The notes under the pieces are model-generated. The model did not search any database. It saw only the letters and a list, made by a program, of their open reading frames with translations, and was not told the DNA's origin. From contig NZ_BJOR01000001.1 in assembly GCF_006540305.1 (NCBI RefSeq), forward strand, positions 5,456,001 to 5,520,000: DNA of 64,000 bases, given 5' to 3'. The first letter of the stretch is position 1, and the number at the start of each line of letters is the position of its first letter. Both the position numbers and the translations under genes were made by a program. The stretch comes from Streptomyces sp. 6-11-2 (GTDB lineage: Bacteria; Actinomycetota; Actinomycetes; Streptomycetales; Streptomycetaceae). This document shows, piece by piece, positions 8,073 through 20,687 of the stretch.

Positions 8073-9073
8073 TCGGCGGCCTCCTCCTGGGGGACGGGCA
8101 CCGCGACCGGCTCCTTCGCGGACGCCTTCGAACCGCCGGACGCGCCGGCGCCGTCCAGCCGGTCCACGCCGAACCGCAGCGCGGACGCGTACGTGTCGTC
8201 CGGATCCAGCCGCCGCAGTTCCTCCGCGATCAGCTCGGCGGTCTCCCGCCGCTTCAGTGCCACCGCCCGCTCCGGCTGCCCCTGGATGGACAGGGTCGCC
8301 AGCCTGCCGTCGGCCCGGTCCAGGGCGATCGGGCCGCAGCTGGTGTCCATGCGGACCGCGGTCAGACCGGGGCCCGCGGACTGCGAGCGCTTGACCGGGA
8401 CGTCCAGCCGGTCCGCGAGCCACATCGCCAGCAGCTCGCAGCTCGGGTTGAACTCCTCGCCCTCCACCTCCACGGCCCTGACCTCGCAGGTGACCTGGTC
8501 GAGGGCGGCGGCCAGCATCGAGCGCCACGGAGTGATCCGGGTCCAGGACAGGTCCGTGTCGCCGGGCGTGTACGCCTCGGCCCGCGCGGAGAGCTCCCGC
8601 ACCGGCTGCTCGGCGGCGTACGTGTCGGTGACCCGGCGCTGCGCCAGGGCGCCCAGCGGGTCCTTGGCCGGTTCGAGCGGGGCGTTCACCGGCCACCAGA
8701 CGACGACCGGCGCGTCGGGGAGCAGCAGCGGCAGCACCACCGACTGGGCGTGGTCGGCGACCTCGCCGTGCAGACGCAGCACCACCGTCTCGCCGGTGCC
8801 GGCGTCCGCGCCCACCCGCACCTCGGCGTCCAGCCGCGAGGACGTGCGGTCGCGCAGGGTGCGGGCGTGCCGCTTGATGACCACCAGCAGGCGCGAGGGA
8901 TGCTCCCGCGAGGCGTCTCCGGCGGCCTTCAGCGCGTCGTAGGCGTTCTCCTCGTCGGTGACGATGACCAGCGTGAGCACCATGCCCACGGCCGGGGTGC
9001 CGATCGCCCGCCGGGCCCGCACCAGCGCCTTGTTGATCTTGCCGGCCGTGGTGTCGGTCAGGTCTATCTTCAT
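8069..9073 (-). CDS. opcA: Glucose-6-phosphate dehydrogenase assembly protein OpcA
   Basis: A 334-aa OpcA protein. This family is an allosteric or assembly partner of glucose-6-phosphate dehydrogenase in actinobacteria and cyanobacteria. Characteristic stretches are MKIDLTDTTAGKINKALVRA at the N-terminus, PDAPVVVWWPVNAPL in the centre and DRADGRLATLSIQGQP near the end. A lower-complexity tail (GASGGSKASAKEP) follows the folded part. ATG 9073 overlaps the zwf stop (ATGA) and its own stop overlaps the pgl start, so zwf, opcA and pgl are translationally coupled. Confidence 0.95.
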   Translation of the reverse strand: MKIDLTDTTAGKINKALVRARRAIGTPAVGMVLTLVIVTDEENAYDALKAAGDASREHPSRLLVVIKRHARTLRDRTSSRLDAEVRVGADAGTGETVVLRLHGEVADHAQSVVLPLLLPDAPVVVWWPVNAPLEPAKDPLGALAQRRVTDTYAAEQPVRELSARAEAYTPGDTDLSWTRITPWRSMLAAALDQVTCEVRAVEVEGEEFNPSCELLAMWLADRLDVPVKRSQSAGPGLTAVRMDTSCGPIALDRADGRLATLSIQGQPERAVALKRRETAELIAEELRRLDPDDTYASALRFGVDRLDGAGASGGSKASAKEPVAVPVPQEEAAE

Positions 9074-10608
9074 GGCCGGCGCCAGCTCCGTCCGTCTCGT
9101 GCGAGCATCTCGTCCGCCTCGGCGGGCCCCCACGTCCCGGAGGGGTACTGCGCGGGCCTGCCGTGCTTGTCCCAGTACGTCCCGATCGGGTCGAGGATCC
9201 GCCAGGACAGCTCGACCTCCTCGGTGCGCGGGAAGAGGTTGGAGTCGCCGAGCAGCACGTCCAGGATCAGGCGTTCGTACGCCTCCGGGCTGGACTCCGT
9301 GAAGGACTCGCCGTAGGCGAAGTCCATCGAGACGTCCCGGATCTCCATCGACGTGCCGGGCACCTTGGAGCCGAAGCGGACCGTGACACCCTCGTCCGGC
9401 TGGACGCGGATGACGATGGCGTTCTGCCCGAGTTCCTCGGTGGCCGAGGTGTCGAAGGGGGAGTGCGGCGCCCGCTGGAAGACGACCGCGATCTCGGTGA
9501 CCCGGCGGCCCAGACGCTTGCCGGTGCGCAGATAGAAGGGGACGCCCGCCCAGCGGCGGTTGTCGATCTCCAGCTTGACGGCCGCGAACGTGTCGGTCTT
9601 CGACTTCTTGTCGATGCCCTCTTCCTCGAGGTAGCCGATGACCTTCTCGCCGCCCTGCCAGCCCGCCGCGTACTGCCCGCGCACGGTCGACCTGCCCAGG
9701 TCCCTGGGCAGCTTCACCGCGCCGAGCACCTTGGTCTTCTCCGCGGCCAGCGCGTCCGCGTCGAAGGAGGCGGGCTCCTCCATCGCGGTCAGGGCCAGGA
9801 GTTGCAGCAGGTGGTTCTGGATGACGTCGCGGGCGGCGCCGATGCCGTCGTAGTAGCCGGCCCGGCCGCCGATGCCGATGTCCTCGGCCATGGTGATCTG
9901 CACATGGTCCACGAAGGACCGGTTCCAGATCGGCTCGAACATCGTGTTGGCGAAGCGCAGGGCCAGGATGTTCTGGACGGTCTCCTTGCCCAGGTAGTGG
10001 TCGATGCGGAAGACCTGGTCCGGGGCGAAGACCTCGTGCACGATCGCGTTGAGCTCCTCGGCCGACCTCAGGTCGTGGCCGAAGGGCTTCTCGATGACCG
10101 CGCGCCGCCACGAGCCGTGGCTCTGGTCGGCCAGCTGGTGCTTCTTCAGCTGCTGGATGACCACCGGGAAGGACTTCGGCGGCACCGACAGGTAGAAGGC
10201 GAAGTTGCCGCCCGTGCCCTGTGCCTTGTCCAGTTCCTCGATCGTGCCGCGCAGCCGCTCGAACGCGTCGTCGTCGTCGAAGGTGCCCTGCACGAAGCGC
10301 ATCCCCTGGATGAGCTGCTGCCAGACCTCCTCCCGGAACGGCGTGCGCGCGTGCTCCTTGACGGCGTCGTGCACGACCTGGGCGAAGTCCTCGTGCTCCC
10401 AGTCGCGGCGGGCGAAGCCGACGAGCGAGAAGCCCGGCGGCAGCAGACCCCGGTTGGCGAGGTCGTACACCGCGGGCATGAGCTTCTTGCGCGACAGGTC
10501 ACCCGTGACACCGAAGATGACCAGGCCCGACGGCCCCGCGATACGCGGGAGCCGTCGGTCGGCGGGGTCACGGAGCGGGTTCGCTCCGGTGACGGAAAGG
10601 GGCGCCAA
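9070..10608 (-). CDS. zwf: Glucose-6-phosphate 1-dehydrogenase
   Basis: A 512-aa enzyme that oxidises glucose 6-phosphate with NADP, the entry to the oxidative pentose-phosphate pathway. The Rossmann fingerprint GVTGDLSRKK is at residues 33-42. The substrate-binding and active-site motif FRIDHYLGKETVQN and the EKPFGHDL motif are intact. The start is a TTG at 10608, six bases beyond the tal stop; it is the only start codon near the expected N-terminus and has GGAGG about 10 nt upstream. The open frame extends upstream through tal but without homology. Confidence 0.95.
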   Translation of the reverse strand: MAPLSVTGANPLRDPADRRLPRIAGPSGLVIFGVTGDLSRKKLMPAVYDLANRGLLPPGFSLVGFARRDWEHEDFAQVVHDAVKEHARTPFREEVWQQLIQGMRFVQGTFDDDDAFERLRGTIEELDKAQGTGGNFAFYLSVPPKSFPVVIQQLKKHQLADQSHGSWRRAVIEKPFGHDLRSAEELNAIVHEVFAPDQVFRIDHYLGKETVQNILALRFANTMFEPIWNRSFVDHVQITMAEDIGIGGRAGYYDGIGAARDVIQNHLLQLLALTAMEEPASFDADALAAEKTKVLGAVKLPRDLGRSTVRGQYAAGWQGGEKVIGYLEEEGIDKKSKTDTFAAVKLEIDNRRWAGVPFYLRTGKRLGRRVTEIAVVFQRAPHSPFDTSATEELGQNAIVIRVQPDEGVTVRFGSKVPGTSMEIRDVSMDFAYGESFTESSPEAYERLILDVLLGDSNLFPRTEEVELSWRILDPIGTYWDKHGRPAQYPSGTWGPAEADEMLARDGRSWRRP

Positions 10609-10613
10609 GGTTC

Positions 10614-11732
10614 TCAGCCCTCCGCGGGAGCGAGGCGCTCCAACTCCGCCTCGGTGGACTTGAGCAGGTCGTTCCAGGACGACTCGAACTTCTCGACGCC
10701 CTCGTCCTCCAGGACCTGGACCACGTCGTCGTACGAGATCCCGATCCGCTCCAGCGCGTCGATGTCCGCGCGGGCCTGCTCGTAGGTGCCGGTGACCGCG
10801 TCGCCGCGGATCGCGCCGTGCTCCTCGGTGGCCTCCAGTGTGGCCTCGGGCATGGTGTTCACCGTGTTCGGCGCCACCAGCTCCTCGACGTACATGGTGT
10901 CCTTGTACGCCTTGTCCTTCACTCCGGTGGACGCCCACAGCGGACGCTGCTTGTTGGCGCCCTGCCGCTCCAGCGCGCTCCACCGGTCGGAGGCGAAGAC
11001 CTCCTCGTACGCCTCGTAGGCCAGACGCGCGTTGGCCACGCCCGCCTTGCCGCGCAGCGCCTTGGCCTCGGCGGTGCCGAGCTCGTCGATCCGCCGGTCG
11101 ATCTCGGTGTCCACGCGGGACACGAAGAAGGACGCCACCGAGTGGATCTTCGACAGGTCCAGACCGCGCCCCTGGGCCTTCTCCAGGCCGCTCAGGTACG
11201 CGTCCATCACCGCGCGGTAGCGTTCCAGCGAGAAGATCAGGGTGACGTTGACGCTGATGCCGTTGCCGATGGTCTCGGTGATCGCCGGCAGGCCCGCCCT
11301 GGTGGCCGGGATCTTGATGAGCGTGTTGGGCCGGTCGACCAGCCAGGCCAGCTGGCGGGCCTCGGCGACCGTCGCCCTGGTGTTGTGCGCCAGGCGGGGG
11401 TCCACCTCGATGGACACCCGGCCGTCCTTGCCGCCGGTGGCGTCGAAGACGGGGCGCATGATGTCGGCGGCGTCCCGGACGTCCGCCGTGGTGATCATGC
11501 GGATGGCCTCTTCCACCGTGACCCGGCGGGCGGCCAGGTCGGCGACCTGCTGTTCGTAGCCGTCCCCCTGCGAGATCGCCTTCTGGAAGATCGTCGGGTT
11601 GGTGGTGACGCCCACGACGTGCTGCTGGTCGATCAGCTCGGCGAGGTTGCCGGACGTGATCCGCTTGCGCGACAGGTCGTCCAGCCAGATCGCGACGCCT
11701 TCGTCGGAAAGGCGCTTCAGTGCGTCTGTCAT
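10614..11732 (-). CDS. tal: Transaldolase
   Basis: A 372-aa transaldolase that transfers a dihydroxyacetone unit between sedoheptulose 7-phosphate and glyceraldehyde 3-phosphate. The Schiff-base lysine lies in the NTLIKIPAT motif (K140), and [13 protein letters not shown] (41-53) is the conserved N-terminal strand. The length fits the actinobacterial class. ATG 11732 has an AGGAGAT ribosome site, and tkt ends 34 bp upstream. It belongs to the pentose-phosphate operon and probably drives zwf translation. Confidence 0.96.
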   Translation of the reverse strand: MTDALKRLSDEGVAIWLDDLSRKRITSGNLAELIDQQHVVGVTTNPTIFQKAISQGDGYEQQVADLAARRVTVEEAIRMITTADVRDAADIMRPVFDATGGKDGRVSIEVDPRLAHNTRATVAEARQLAWLVDRPNTLIKIPATRAGLPAITETIGNGISVNVTLIFSLERYRAVMDAYLSGLEKAQGRGLDLSKIHSVASFFVSRVDTEIDRRIDELGTAEAKALRGKAGVANARLAYEAYEEVFASDRWSALERQGANKQRPLWASTGVKDKAYKDTMYVEELVAPNTVNTMPEATLEATEEHGAIRGDAVTGTYEQARADIDALERIGISYDDVVQVLEDEGVEKFESSWNDLLKSTEAELERLAPAEG

Positions 11733-11766
11733 GGAAATTACATCTCCTACGGGTCGTATATGAGCG

Positions 11767-13869
<2,103 letters not shown>

Positions 13870-14248
13870 CCTGGGTCAGGGCTCCTCTCCACATGTCGGA
13901 TGCCGGCGTACGGGGGACCGCGCACCGGTTGCCGGCGTTCTCGGCGTCGGCCGGACGTTGTCGAGCCTATCCCGTCAGAACGTGCGTTTTTCCGCGTCGT
14001 TCCAGAGTGGCGGGACTCTCCGGGATCCGCCTCCCCGCTGGTCGGAATCGCATTCGGCACATGAATACGGGGCTGCTCATCCGATCGCTCAATCGAGCCG
14101 GATCGTGCCCGTCCGGAGGGCCCCGCCAACACGACCCGACCCCCGCGAATGTCCGGGTCTGGGCAACGTCTACAGTGGCGTGGTACGCGCGAGTCCTTAC
14201 CGTCGGTTCACACGGGCGGCTCGCTGGGAGTCTCTGTCAGGGGTGTGC
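13870..14248. other. Divergent intergenic region tkt/ctaB
   Basis: 379 bp with no credible gene. A TACAGT at 14171-14176 could be the -10 box of a ctaB promoter. On the opposite strand TAGGCT (complement of about 13964-13969) could serve tkt. The middle is less GC-rich than its surroundings. I see no strong palindrome. Confidence 0.4.
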
Positions 14249-15196
14249 GTGACGGCCGTCGAATCCCGTCCAGCGGGGGTACTCGGTGCGAGCCAGAGCC
14301 CGAGTCACCGGCCGTTCGGGGCCCGTGTCAAGGCGTTTGTGGCGCTGACCAAGCCGCGGATCATCGAACTGCTGCTGATCACCACCGTTCCGGTGATGTT
14401 CCTGGCGCAGCGGGGCGTGCCCGACCTGGGGCTGGTCCTGCTCACCTGTGTCGGCGGCTACCTGTCCGCGGGCGGCGCCAACGCGCTGAACATGTACATC
14501 GACCGCGACATCGACGCGCTCATGGACCGCACCTCCCAGCGCCCGCTGGTCACCGGCATGGTCAGCCCGCGCGAGTGCCTGGCCTTCGGCATCGCGCTGG
14601 CGGTCGTCTCCACGTTGCTGTTCGGCCTCACCGTCAACTGGCTGTCCGCGTGGCTGTCGCTCGGAGCGCTCCTCTTCTACGTCGTCGTCTACACGATGAT
14701 CCTCAAGCGCCGTACGTCGCAGAACATCGTGTGGGGCGGCATCGCCGGCTGTATGCCGGTGCTGATCGGCTGGTCCTCGGTCACCAACTCGATGTCCTGG
14801 GCGCCCGTCATCCTCTTCCTCGTCATGTTCTTCTGGACGCCGCCGCACTACTGGCCGCTGTCCATGAAGGTGAAGGACGACTACGCGCGCGTGGGCGTCC
14901 CGATGCTGCCGGTCGTCGCCTCCAACAAGGTGGTCGCCCGCCAGATCGTGCTCTACAGCTGGGTGATGGTGGGGGTCTCGCTGCTGCTGACCCCGCTCGG
15001 CTACACCGGCTGGTTCTACACGGTGGTGGCGCTGGCGGCGGGCGGCTGGTGGCTGTGGGAGGCGCACGCGCTGCAGAACCGGGCCAAGGCCGAGGCGACC
15101 GGCGCGAAGCTGAAGGAGATGCGCCTGTTCCACTGGTCCATCACCTATGTGTCGCTGCTGTTCGTGGCGGTGGCGGTGGATCCGTTCCTGCGCTGA
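14249..15196 (+). CDS. ctaB: Protoheme IX farnesyltransferase (heme o synthase)
   Basis: A 315-aa UbiA-family membrane prenyltransferase that adds a farnesyl group to heme b to make heme o for cytochrome oxidase. The diphosphate-binding motif [19 protein letters not shown] (81-99, with N81, D85, D89) and the second loop [13 protein letters not shown] are intact. About nine membrane segments are visible. The start is taken at GTG 14249, 5 nt after AGGGG; an in-frame GTG at 14243 overlaps that site. The next heme-a pathway gene, ctaA, lies about 2 kb away on the other strand. Confidence 0.95.
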   Translation: MTAVESRPAGVLGASQSPSHRPFGARVKAFVALTKPRIIELLLITTVPVMFLAQRGVPDLGLVLLTCVGGYLSAGGANALNMYIDRDIDALMDRTSQRPLVTGMVSPRECLAFGIALAVVSTLLFGLTVNWLSAWLSLGALLFYVVVYTMILKRRTSQNIVWGGIAGCMPVLIGWSSVTNSMSWAPVILFLVMFFWTPPHYWPLSMKVKDDYARVGVPMLPVVASNKVVARQIVLYSWVMVGVSLLLTPLGYTGWFYTVVALAAGGWWLWEAHALQNRAKAEATGAKLKEMRLFHWSITYVSLLFVAVAVDPFLR

Positions 15197-15225
15197 CCCC
15201 CCGTACGGGTCGTAGCGGTTTTCCC

Positions 15226-15263
15226 CGGGCGGGGTGCGTGGTCAAGGCCACGCACCCCGCCCG
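15226..15263. terminator. Terminator hairpin after ctaB
   Basis: A perfect 16-bp stem (15226-15241 with 15248-15263) around a 6-nt loop, 30 bp after the ctaB stop and before the next gene's start at 15300. A GGTTTT tract precedes it. Confidence 0.75.
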
Positions 15264-15299
15264 TCGCCGTTCGGGTCTACTCGTGGGTAGCATCTGGCC

Positions 15300-15632
15300 A
15301 TGGCAGACACGCAGCAGGTTGACCCCAAGGCCGAGCGCAGGGCCGCCCGCCTCGCCCGGCGGATCGGCTCCTTCTCCAAGGCCCACGGAGGCGCCGAGGG
15401 ACAGGTCGCGTACCTCGGGGAGCGCGGCGCCAGGATCGTCCTGGTGGGCGAGGACGGCACCTGGGGCGACCTCGTGGCCCCGACGTACGCCATCGCCGAG
15501 CAGGCGGTGGAGAAGGCCGGGATCACCGTCCACGAGGCGTTCGACGGCGAGTTCGCGGCCAAGGTGCGGACGGGTCCGTACGAGTGGAGCCGCATGGCGG
15601 GCCTCCAGCTGGGCGGCCCGTCCAACGGCTGA
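15300..15632 (+). CDS. Small conserved protein of unknown function
   Basis: A 110-aa soluble protein without signal or membrane segment. It has a basic N-terminal helix (KAERRAARLARRIGSFSKAH), then an alternating beta-type region (QVAYLGERGARIVLVGEDGT, DLVAPTYAIAEQAVEKAG), and ends with YEWSRMAGLQLGG. I recognise it as a conserved Streptomyces protein next to ctaB but know no function. ATG 15300 is the only sensible start. It stands alone after the ctaB terminator. Confidence 0.7.
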   Translation: MADTQQVDPKAERRAARLARRIGSFSKAHGGAEGQVAYLGERGARIVLVGEDGTWGDLVAPTYAIAEQAVEKAGITVHEAFDGEFAAKVRTGPYEWSRMAGLQLGGPSNG

Positions 15633-15724
15633 CCGCATCCGACGAGCCGGGTCAGCAACACCTGACGGCGGGTTCACCCGTTAGGGCCTGACGGAGGCAG
15701 CGGGCCCAGCGTCGGGAGAACCGG

Positions 15725-16825
15725 ATGATCGAAACGCCGTCCCTCGTGGATCAGCACTGCCACGGGGTCCTGAGAACGGAGCTGGGTCTCGGCACCTTCG
15801 AGGCCCGGCTGGCCCGTACCGAGGGCCCGCCCGCGCCGGGCACCACGCTCTTCGACACCCAGACCGGTTTCGCCCTGCGCCGCTGGTGCCCTCCGCTGCT
15901 CGGACTGGAGCCGCACTGCCCGCCCGCGCGCTATCTCGCCCGGCGCCGGGAACTCGGGGTGCTGGAGGCCGGCCGCCGTCTGCTGCGCGGCAGTGGCATC
16001 ACCACCTACCTCGTCGACACGGGGCTGCGGGGCGACCTGACCGGGCCCGGCGAGATGGCGGCCGCGGGCGACGCGGCCGCACACGAGATCGTGCGCCTGG
16101 AACCGCTGGCCGAGCAGGTCGCCGACACCTCCGGCACCGTCGATTCGTTCCTCACCAACCTCGCCGAGGCGGTGCACGGTGCCGCCGCGCACGCCGTCGC
16201 CTTCACCTCCGTGGCCGGCGTACGGCCCGGGCCGGCGCTCGCGGCGGAGCCGCCCGGCCCGGGGGAGGTGCGGGGCGCCGCGGGCCGCTGGCTGGCCGGG
16301 CGGCGGGTCGGCGGGGAACTGAGCGACCCGGTGCTGCTGCGGCACCTGCTGTGGATCGCGGTGGCCTCCGGGAGGCCGCTCCAACTGCACGCGGGGCTCG
16401 GCGGGCCGGGCTCAGCCGGTACGGATCCGCTGCCGCTGACGGACTTCGTCCGGGCGACGGCGGGCCTGGGCACCGATCTCGTCCTGCTGTGCGGCCATCC
16501 GTACCACCACCACGCCGCCCGCCTCGCCGGCCTCTTCCCGCACGTCTACGCCGACTCGGGCGCCGCGCTGGTCCGCACCGGCGCCCGCGCCGCGACGGTC
16601 CTCGCGGAGATCCTGGAGCTGGCGCCGTTCGGCAAGGTCCTCTTCTCCAGCGGGGCACAGGGGCTGCCCGAGCTGCATGTGCTGGGCGCACACCGGTTCA
16701 GGGAGTCCCTGGAGCGGGTGCTCGGGGGGTGGGTCACTGAGGGCGCCTGGTGCCCCGCCGACGCTCAGCGCGTGGCGACGATGGTCGCGGCGGAGAACGC
16801 CATGCGGGTGTACGGGCTGGGGTGA
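15725..16825 (+). CDS. Amidohydrolase-family protein (TIM-barrel metal hydrolase)
   Basis: A 366-aa protein resembling amidohydrolase_2/TatD-like TIM-barrel hydrolases. The N-terminal VDQHCHG supplies the first metal-binding histidines. LQLHAGLGGPGS contributes a mid-barrel His, and LLCGHPYHHHAARLAGLFPHVYADS has the family's C-terminal His/Asp pattern, followed by KVLFSSGAQGLPELH. The substrate is unknown. ATG 15725 is preceded by GGGAGAACCGG. It stands alone between a small conserved gene and ctaA. Confidence 0.78.
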   Translation: MIETPSLVDQHCHGVLRTELGLGTFEARLARTEGPPAPGTTLFDTQTGFALRRWCPPLLGLEPHCPPARYLARRRELGVLEAGRRLLRGSGITTYLVDTGLRGDLTGPGEMAAAGDAAAHEIVRLEPLAEQVADTSGTVDSFLTNLAEAVHGAAAHAVAFTSVAGVRPGPALAAEPPGPGEVRGAAGRWLAGRRVGGELSDPVLLRHLLWIAVASGRPLQLHAGLGGPGSAGTDPLPLTDFVRATAGLGTDLVLLCGHPYHHHAARLAGLFPHVYADSGAALVRTGARAATVLAEILELAPFGKVLFSSGAQGLPELHVLGAHRFRESLERVLGGWVTEGAWCPADAQRVATMVAAENAMRVYGLG

Positions 16826-16928
16826 ACCTCGGCTGACCCCCGGTTGATCCCCGGCACGGCCCGGCTTCAGGCCTGGCCGGCCTCCGGCGGTCCGGCTCCG
16901 TGCCCGGCTGACCCCCGGCGGTCCGTTC

Positions 16929-17936
16929 TCAGGCCTTCGCCAGCGTCGCCTCGGTGGCGGGACCCGGCAGGTCGGCCACCGCCTCCGGCCGCTCGCGCAG
17001 CGACAGCAGCACGCGCAGCACCCAGATCCACATGATGCAGGAGCCCAGCATGTGCAGTCCGACCAGGACCTCGGGCAGGTGCGTGAAGGACTGGACATAG
17101 CCGATGGCGCCCTGGCCCAGCAGGATCAGGAACAGTTCGCGGGTCCGCGCCAGCGGGCCCCGCGGCGCGTCGACGGCCTTGAGGATGAACCACAGGGCGA
17201 ACGTCAGCGTGACCACGATCCACGCCAGCACGGCGTGCAGCTTGGCGACCGTCTGCCAGTCGACCGGGATACGGGAGACCTCCTGGGAGTCGCCCGCGTG
17301 CGGCCCGGCGCCCGTGACCACCGTGCCCACCGCGATCAGCAGCACGCTCGCGAGGACCAGGAATCCCACCAGCTGACGGATCGGCTTGCCGACCAGCGGG
17401 CGCGGCTCGGCGTCACCTTCGCGGGTGCGCTGCCACATCACCGTGGCGACCGCGATCAGCGCCGAGGAGAGCAGGAAGTGCGCCGCGACGGTGTACGGGT
17501 TCAGGCCGACGAGCACGACGATGCCGCCGAGCACCGCGTTGCCCATGACCACCCAGAACTGTGCCCAGCCCAGCCGGGTGAGGCCGCGCCGCCACGGCTT
17601 CTGGGCGCGCGCGGCGACGATCGCCCAGCCCACGGCGGCGCACAGCACGTACGTCAGCATCCGGTTGCCGAACTCGATCACGCCGTGCACACCCATCTCG
17701 CGGGTGGTGGTCAGCGAGTCGTCCGTGCAGGTGGGCCAGGTCGGGCAGCCGAGGCCCGAGCCGGTCAGGCGGACGGCGCCGCCGGTGACGACGATGACCA
17801 CCGCCATCACCAGCGCGGAGAGGGCCGCCCGCTGGACGGTCCTCGGATGCGGGGTCCAGCGTTCGGCGATGAAGGCGAGCGGGTTGCGCACGGCGGACAC
17901 GGTGTCGGCGCGGGTCAGGTTTGGCACGCGATCCAT
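16929..17936 (-). CDS. ctaA: Heme A synthase (COX15/CtaA)
   Basis: A 335-aa polytopic membrane protein that oxidises the C8 methyl of heme o to give heme a. Conserved features are GGAVRLTGSGLGCPTWPTC after the first membrane segment, the heme-ligand contexts GVIEFGNRMLTYV, YTVAAHFLLSSA, AKLHAVLAWIV and LVGLHMLGSCIMWIW, and eight hydrophobic segments. The start is taken as ATG 17936; an in-frame GTG at 17957 would add seven residues. Neither has a good ribosome site. It partners functionally with ctaB at 14249. Confidence 0.93.
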   Translation of the reverse strand: MDRVPNLTRADTVSAVRNPLAFIAERWTPHPRTVQRAALSALVMAVVIVVTGGAVRLTGSGLGCPTWPTCTDDSLTTTREMGVHGVIEFGNRMLTYVLCAAVGWAIVAARAQKPWRRGLTRLGWAQFWVVMGNAVLGGIVVLVGLNPYTVAAHFLLSSALIAVATVMWQRTREGDAEPRPLVGKPIRQLVGFLVLASVLLIAVGTVVTGAGPHAGDSQEVSRIPVDWQTVAKLHAVLAWIVVTLTFALWFILKAVDAPRGPLARTRELFLILLGQGAIGYVQSFTHLPEVLVGLHMLGSCIMWIWVLRVLLSLRERPEAVADLPGPATEATLAKA

Positions 17937-17982
17937 CGTAGGCGTCCGCTTGTGCACCGTTTCACGAGGGTCCCGTTGCGCC

Positions 17983-18758
17983 CTACTCCCAGCGGAAGAA
18001 CTTCCCGGCGGCCGCGAGCCCCGCCACCGCCCAGACGGCGAGGACCGCCAGGTTGCCCCAGGGCATCCCGGCGCCGTGCTGGAGCACGTCCCGCAGCCCG
18101 CCGGAGAGCGCCGAGATGGGCAGCAGGCCGAGCACGTCCTGGGCGACGGGCGGGAACTTGTCCAGCGGGACGATCACCCCGCCGCCGACCAGCAGCAGCA
18201 GGAAGACCAGGTTGGCGGCGGCCAGCGTGGCCTCCGCCTTCAGGGTTCCCGCCATCAGCAGGCCCAGCCCGGAGAAGGCGGCCGTGCCGAGGACCATCAG
18301 CAGGAGCACGGCGAACGGGCTGCCGTGCGGCGACCAGCCGAGCGCGAACGCGATCACGGTCAGCAGCACGACCTGGAGCACCTCGGTGACCAGCACCGAC
18401 ACCGTCTTGGCGGTCATCAGCCCCCAGCGCGGCAGCGGCGAGGCGGCCAGCCGCTTCAGCACGCCGTAGCGCCGCTCGAAGCCGGTCGCGATGGCCTGCC
18501 CGGTGAACGCGGTCGACATCACAGCGAGCGCGAGGACGCCGGGGGTGAGGAAGTCCACGGCCCTGCCCGCGCCGGTGTCGACGATGTCCACCGAGCTGAA
18601 CAGCACCAGCAGCAGCGTGGGGATGACGACGGTGAGCAGCAGCTGCTCGCCGTTGCGCAGCAGCATCTTCGTCTCCAGCGCCGCCTGCGCCGCGATCATG
18701 CGGGTCAGCGGGGCCGCGCCGGGCTTCGGGGCGTACGTATCGGTGGCGGTGGCGGTGG

Positions 18759-18762
<4 letters not shown>
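17983..18762 (-). CDS. ABC-2 type exporter permease
   Basis: A 259-aa membrane protein with six hydrophobic segments. It has the DrrB/ABC-2 family pattern: an N-terminal amphipathic stretch (QAALETKMLLRNGEQL), then FLTPGVLALAVMSTAFTGQA, ATGFERRYGVLKRLAASPLP and a late GLLPISALSGGLRDVLQ. GTG 18762 overlaps the ATPase gene's stop (GTGA), so both halves are made from one transcript. The pair is a drug- or lipid-type exporter with unknown substrate. A longer open frame to 19029 is an artefact of reading through the ATPase gene. Confidence 0.9.
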
Positions 18763-19682
<920 letters not shown>

Positions 19683-19713
19683 GGGGCCAAAGTCTAGGGA
19701 CGCGCCGAACGGC

Positions 19714-20526
19714 TCAGGCGGCCGGGTGAGGGAAGTCATCCTCCCGGGGCCGGTGCACCGCGAGCCACCGCTCCGCGTACGCCACCGCGTCCGCCACGGG
19801 GAACAGCCGCGACCGGGCGGCGCCCACCGTCCCGAGGGCCACCGGCCGGTCGCGCTCGAAGTCGTGCCCGAGTTCGTCGAACCGCTCGGAGGTGATGGAC
19901 ACGTCGGTGACGACCTCCCAGCCGTGCGGCCCGGGCCGGCCCTCCCGGGTGAGCGGTCCGGGGATCCGGTACTCGGCCAGGTGGAAGCAGGTGCAGGAAC
20001 CGTATCCGGCGCCCAGCAGCAGCACCCGGGCCCCGAGCGCCTCCAGGCGGGCGAGCGGGCTGCGCTCGCCCAACCGGCAGTCGGTGGCGTGCCCGTCGAC
20101 GATCCCGGTGGCGCGGGGGCCGATCGCCGCGAACGAGGTCTGCGGGTGCGCGCTGCGCAGAGCGCCCGGCCAGGTGCGCACGGTCTCCGGGATCACTCCG
20201 ACCCCGAAGGAGGGGCTGACGCGGGGGTCGTAGGCGGGCATCGTGGCCCGGATGGTGTCCCACCACTCCTCGGGCACCGGGGGTCTGCTCCAGCGCGCCG
20301 GGTCGGAGAGGTCGCCGCAGTGGGTGGGGACCACGAGCGTGCCGTCGGGACCGAGCGCGTCGAGCAGTCCCTGGACGACCGCGACCTGGCCGCCGCAGAC
20401 CCAGCCGAGCGAACTGAGGGAGGAGTGGACGAGGAGGGTCTCGCCGGGGCGTACGCCGAGGTCGCGCAGTCCTTCGGCGATCGTGTCCCGGGTGACGAGC
20501 GGGCCGGTCGGCGGCGGTGTGGGCAT
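19714..20526 (-). CDS. Aminoglycoside N(3)-acetyltransferase-family protein
   Basis: A 270-aa member of the AAC(3)/YokD acetyl-CoA-dependent antibiotic N-acetyltransferase family. The conserved opening is GETLLVHSSLSSLGWVCGG, followed by LLDALGPDGTLVVPTHCGD, RVSPSFGVGVIPETVR, ALRSAHPQTSFAAIGP and the late LLLGAGYGSCTCFHLAEY. All core motifs look intact. In streptomycetes such genes may confer self-resistance or act on unrelated amines. No aminoglycoside biosynthesis gene is visible here, so a resistance role is unproven. ATG 20526 is the start; the gene ends 31 bp before the ABC ATPase start. Confidence 0.87.
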   Translation of the reverse strand: MPTPPPTGPLVTRDTIAEGLRDLGVRPGETLLVHSSLSSLGWVCGGQVAVVQGLLDALGPDGTLVVPTHCGDLSDPARWSRPPVPEEWWDTIRATMPAYDPRVSPSFGVGVIPETVRTWPGALRSAHPQTSFAAIGPRATGIVDGHATDCRLGERSPLARLEALGARVLLLGAGYGSCTCFHLAEYRIPGPLTREGRPGPHGWEVVTDVSITSERFDELGHDFERDRPVALGTVGAARSRLFPVADAVAYAERWLAVHRPREDDFPHPAA

Positions 20527-20601
20527 GGTCGGGGAGTCTGACGCATCGCCCCGGAGGGTGCCACTCGTTTGATCGATCGGAGATCGTTTCCGCAGGTCGG
20601 A

Positions 20602-20615
20602 TTAGGTTTGCCTAA
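20602..20615. promoter_or_regulatory. TTAGG-N4-CCTAA inverted repeat upstream of the suf operon
   Basis: TTAGG (20602-20606), four bases, then CCTAA (20611-20615), about 70 bp before the sufR start and just before an alternative GTG at 20616. The arms equal the outer arms of the actinobacterial DtxR/DmdR iron box, but the spacer is shorter. It could serve an iron regulator or the SufR protein itself (inference). Confidence 0.4.
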
Positions 20616-20687
20616 GTGACGCAGGGCACCGCCCGTCCGGATCAAGGCCGCTTGTCAGTCCGCGAGGAATTACGCAACAATGGCGTT

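Noticed and set aside
7290..8696. 468-aa minus-strand open frame
   Set aside because: Only the part from GTG 8072 matches 6-phosphogluconolactonase; the rest is a shadow of opcA.
19714..20526. Part of an antibiotic biosynthetic cluster because of the AAC(3)-like gene
   Set aside because: Neighbours are primary-metabolism genes and a generic exporter; no biosynthetic enzymes are present.
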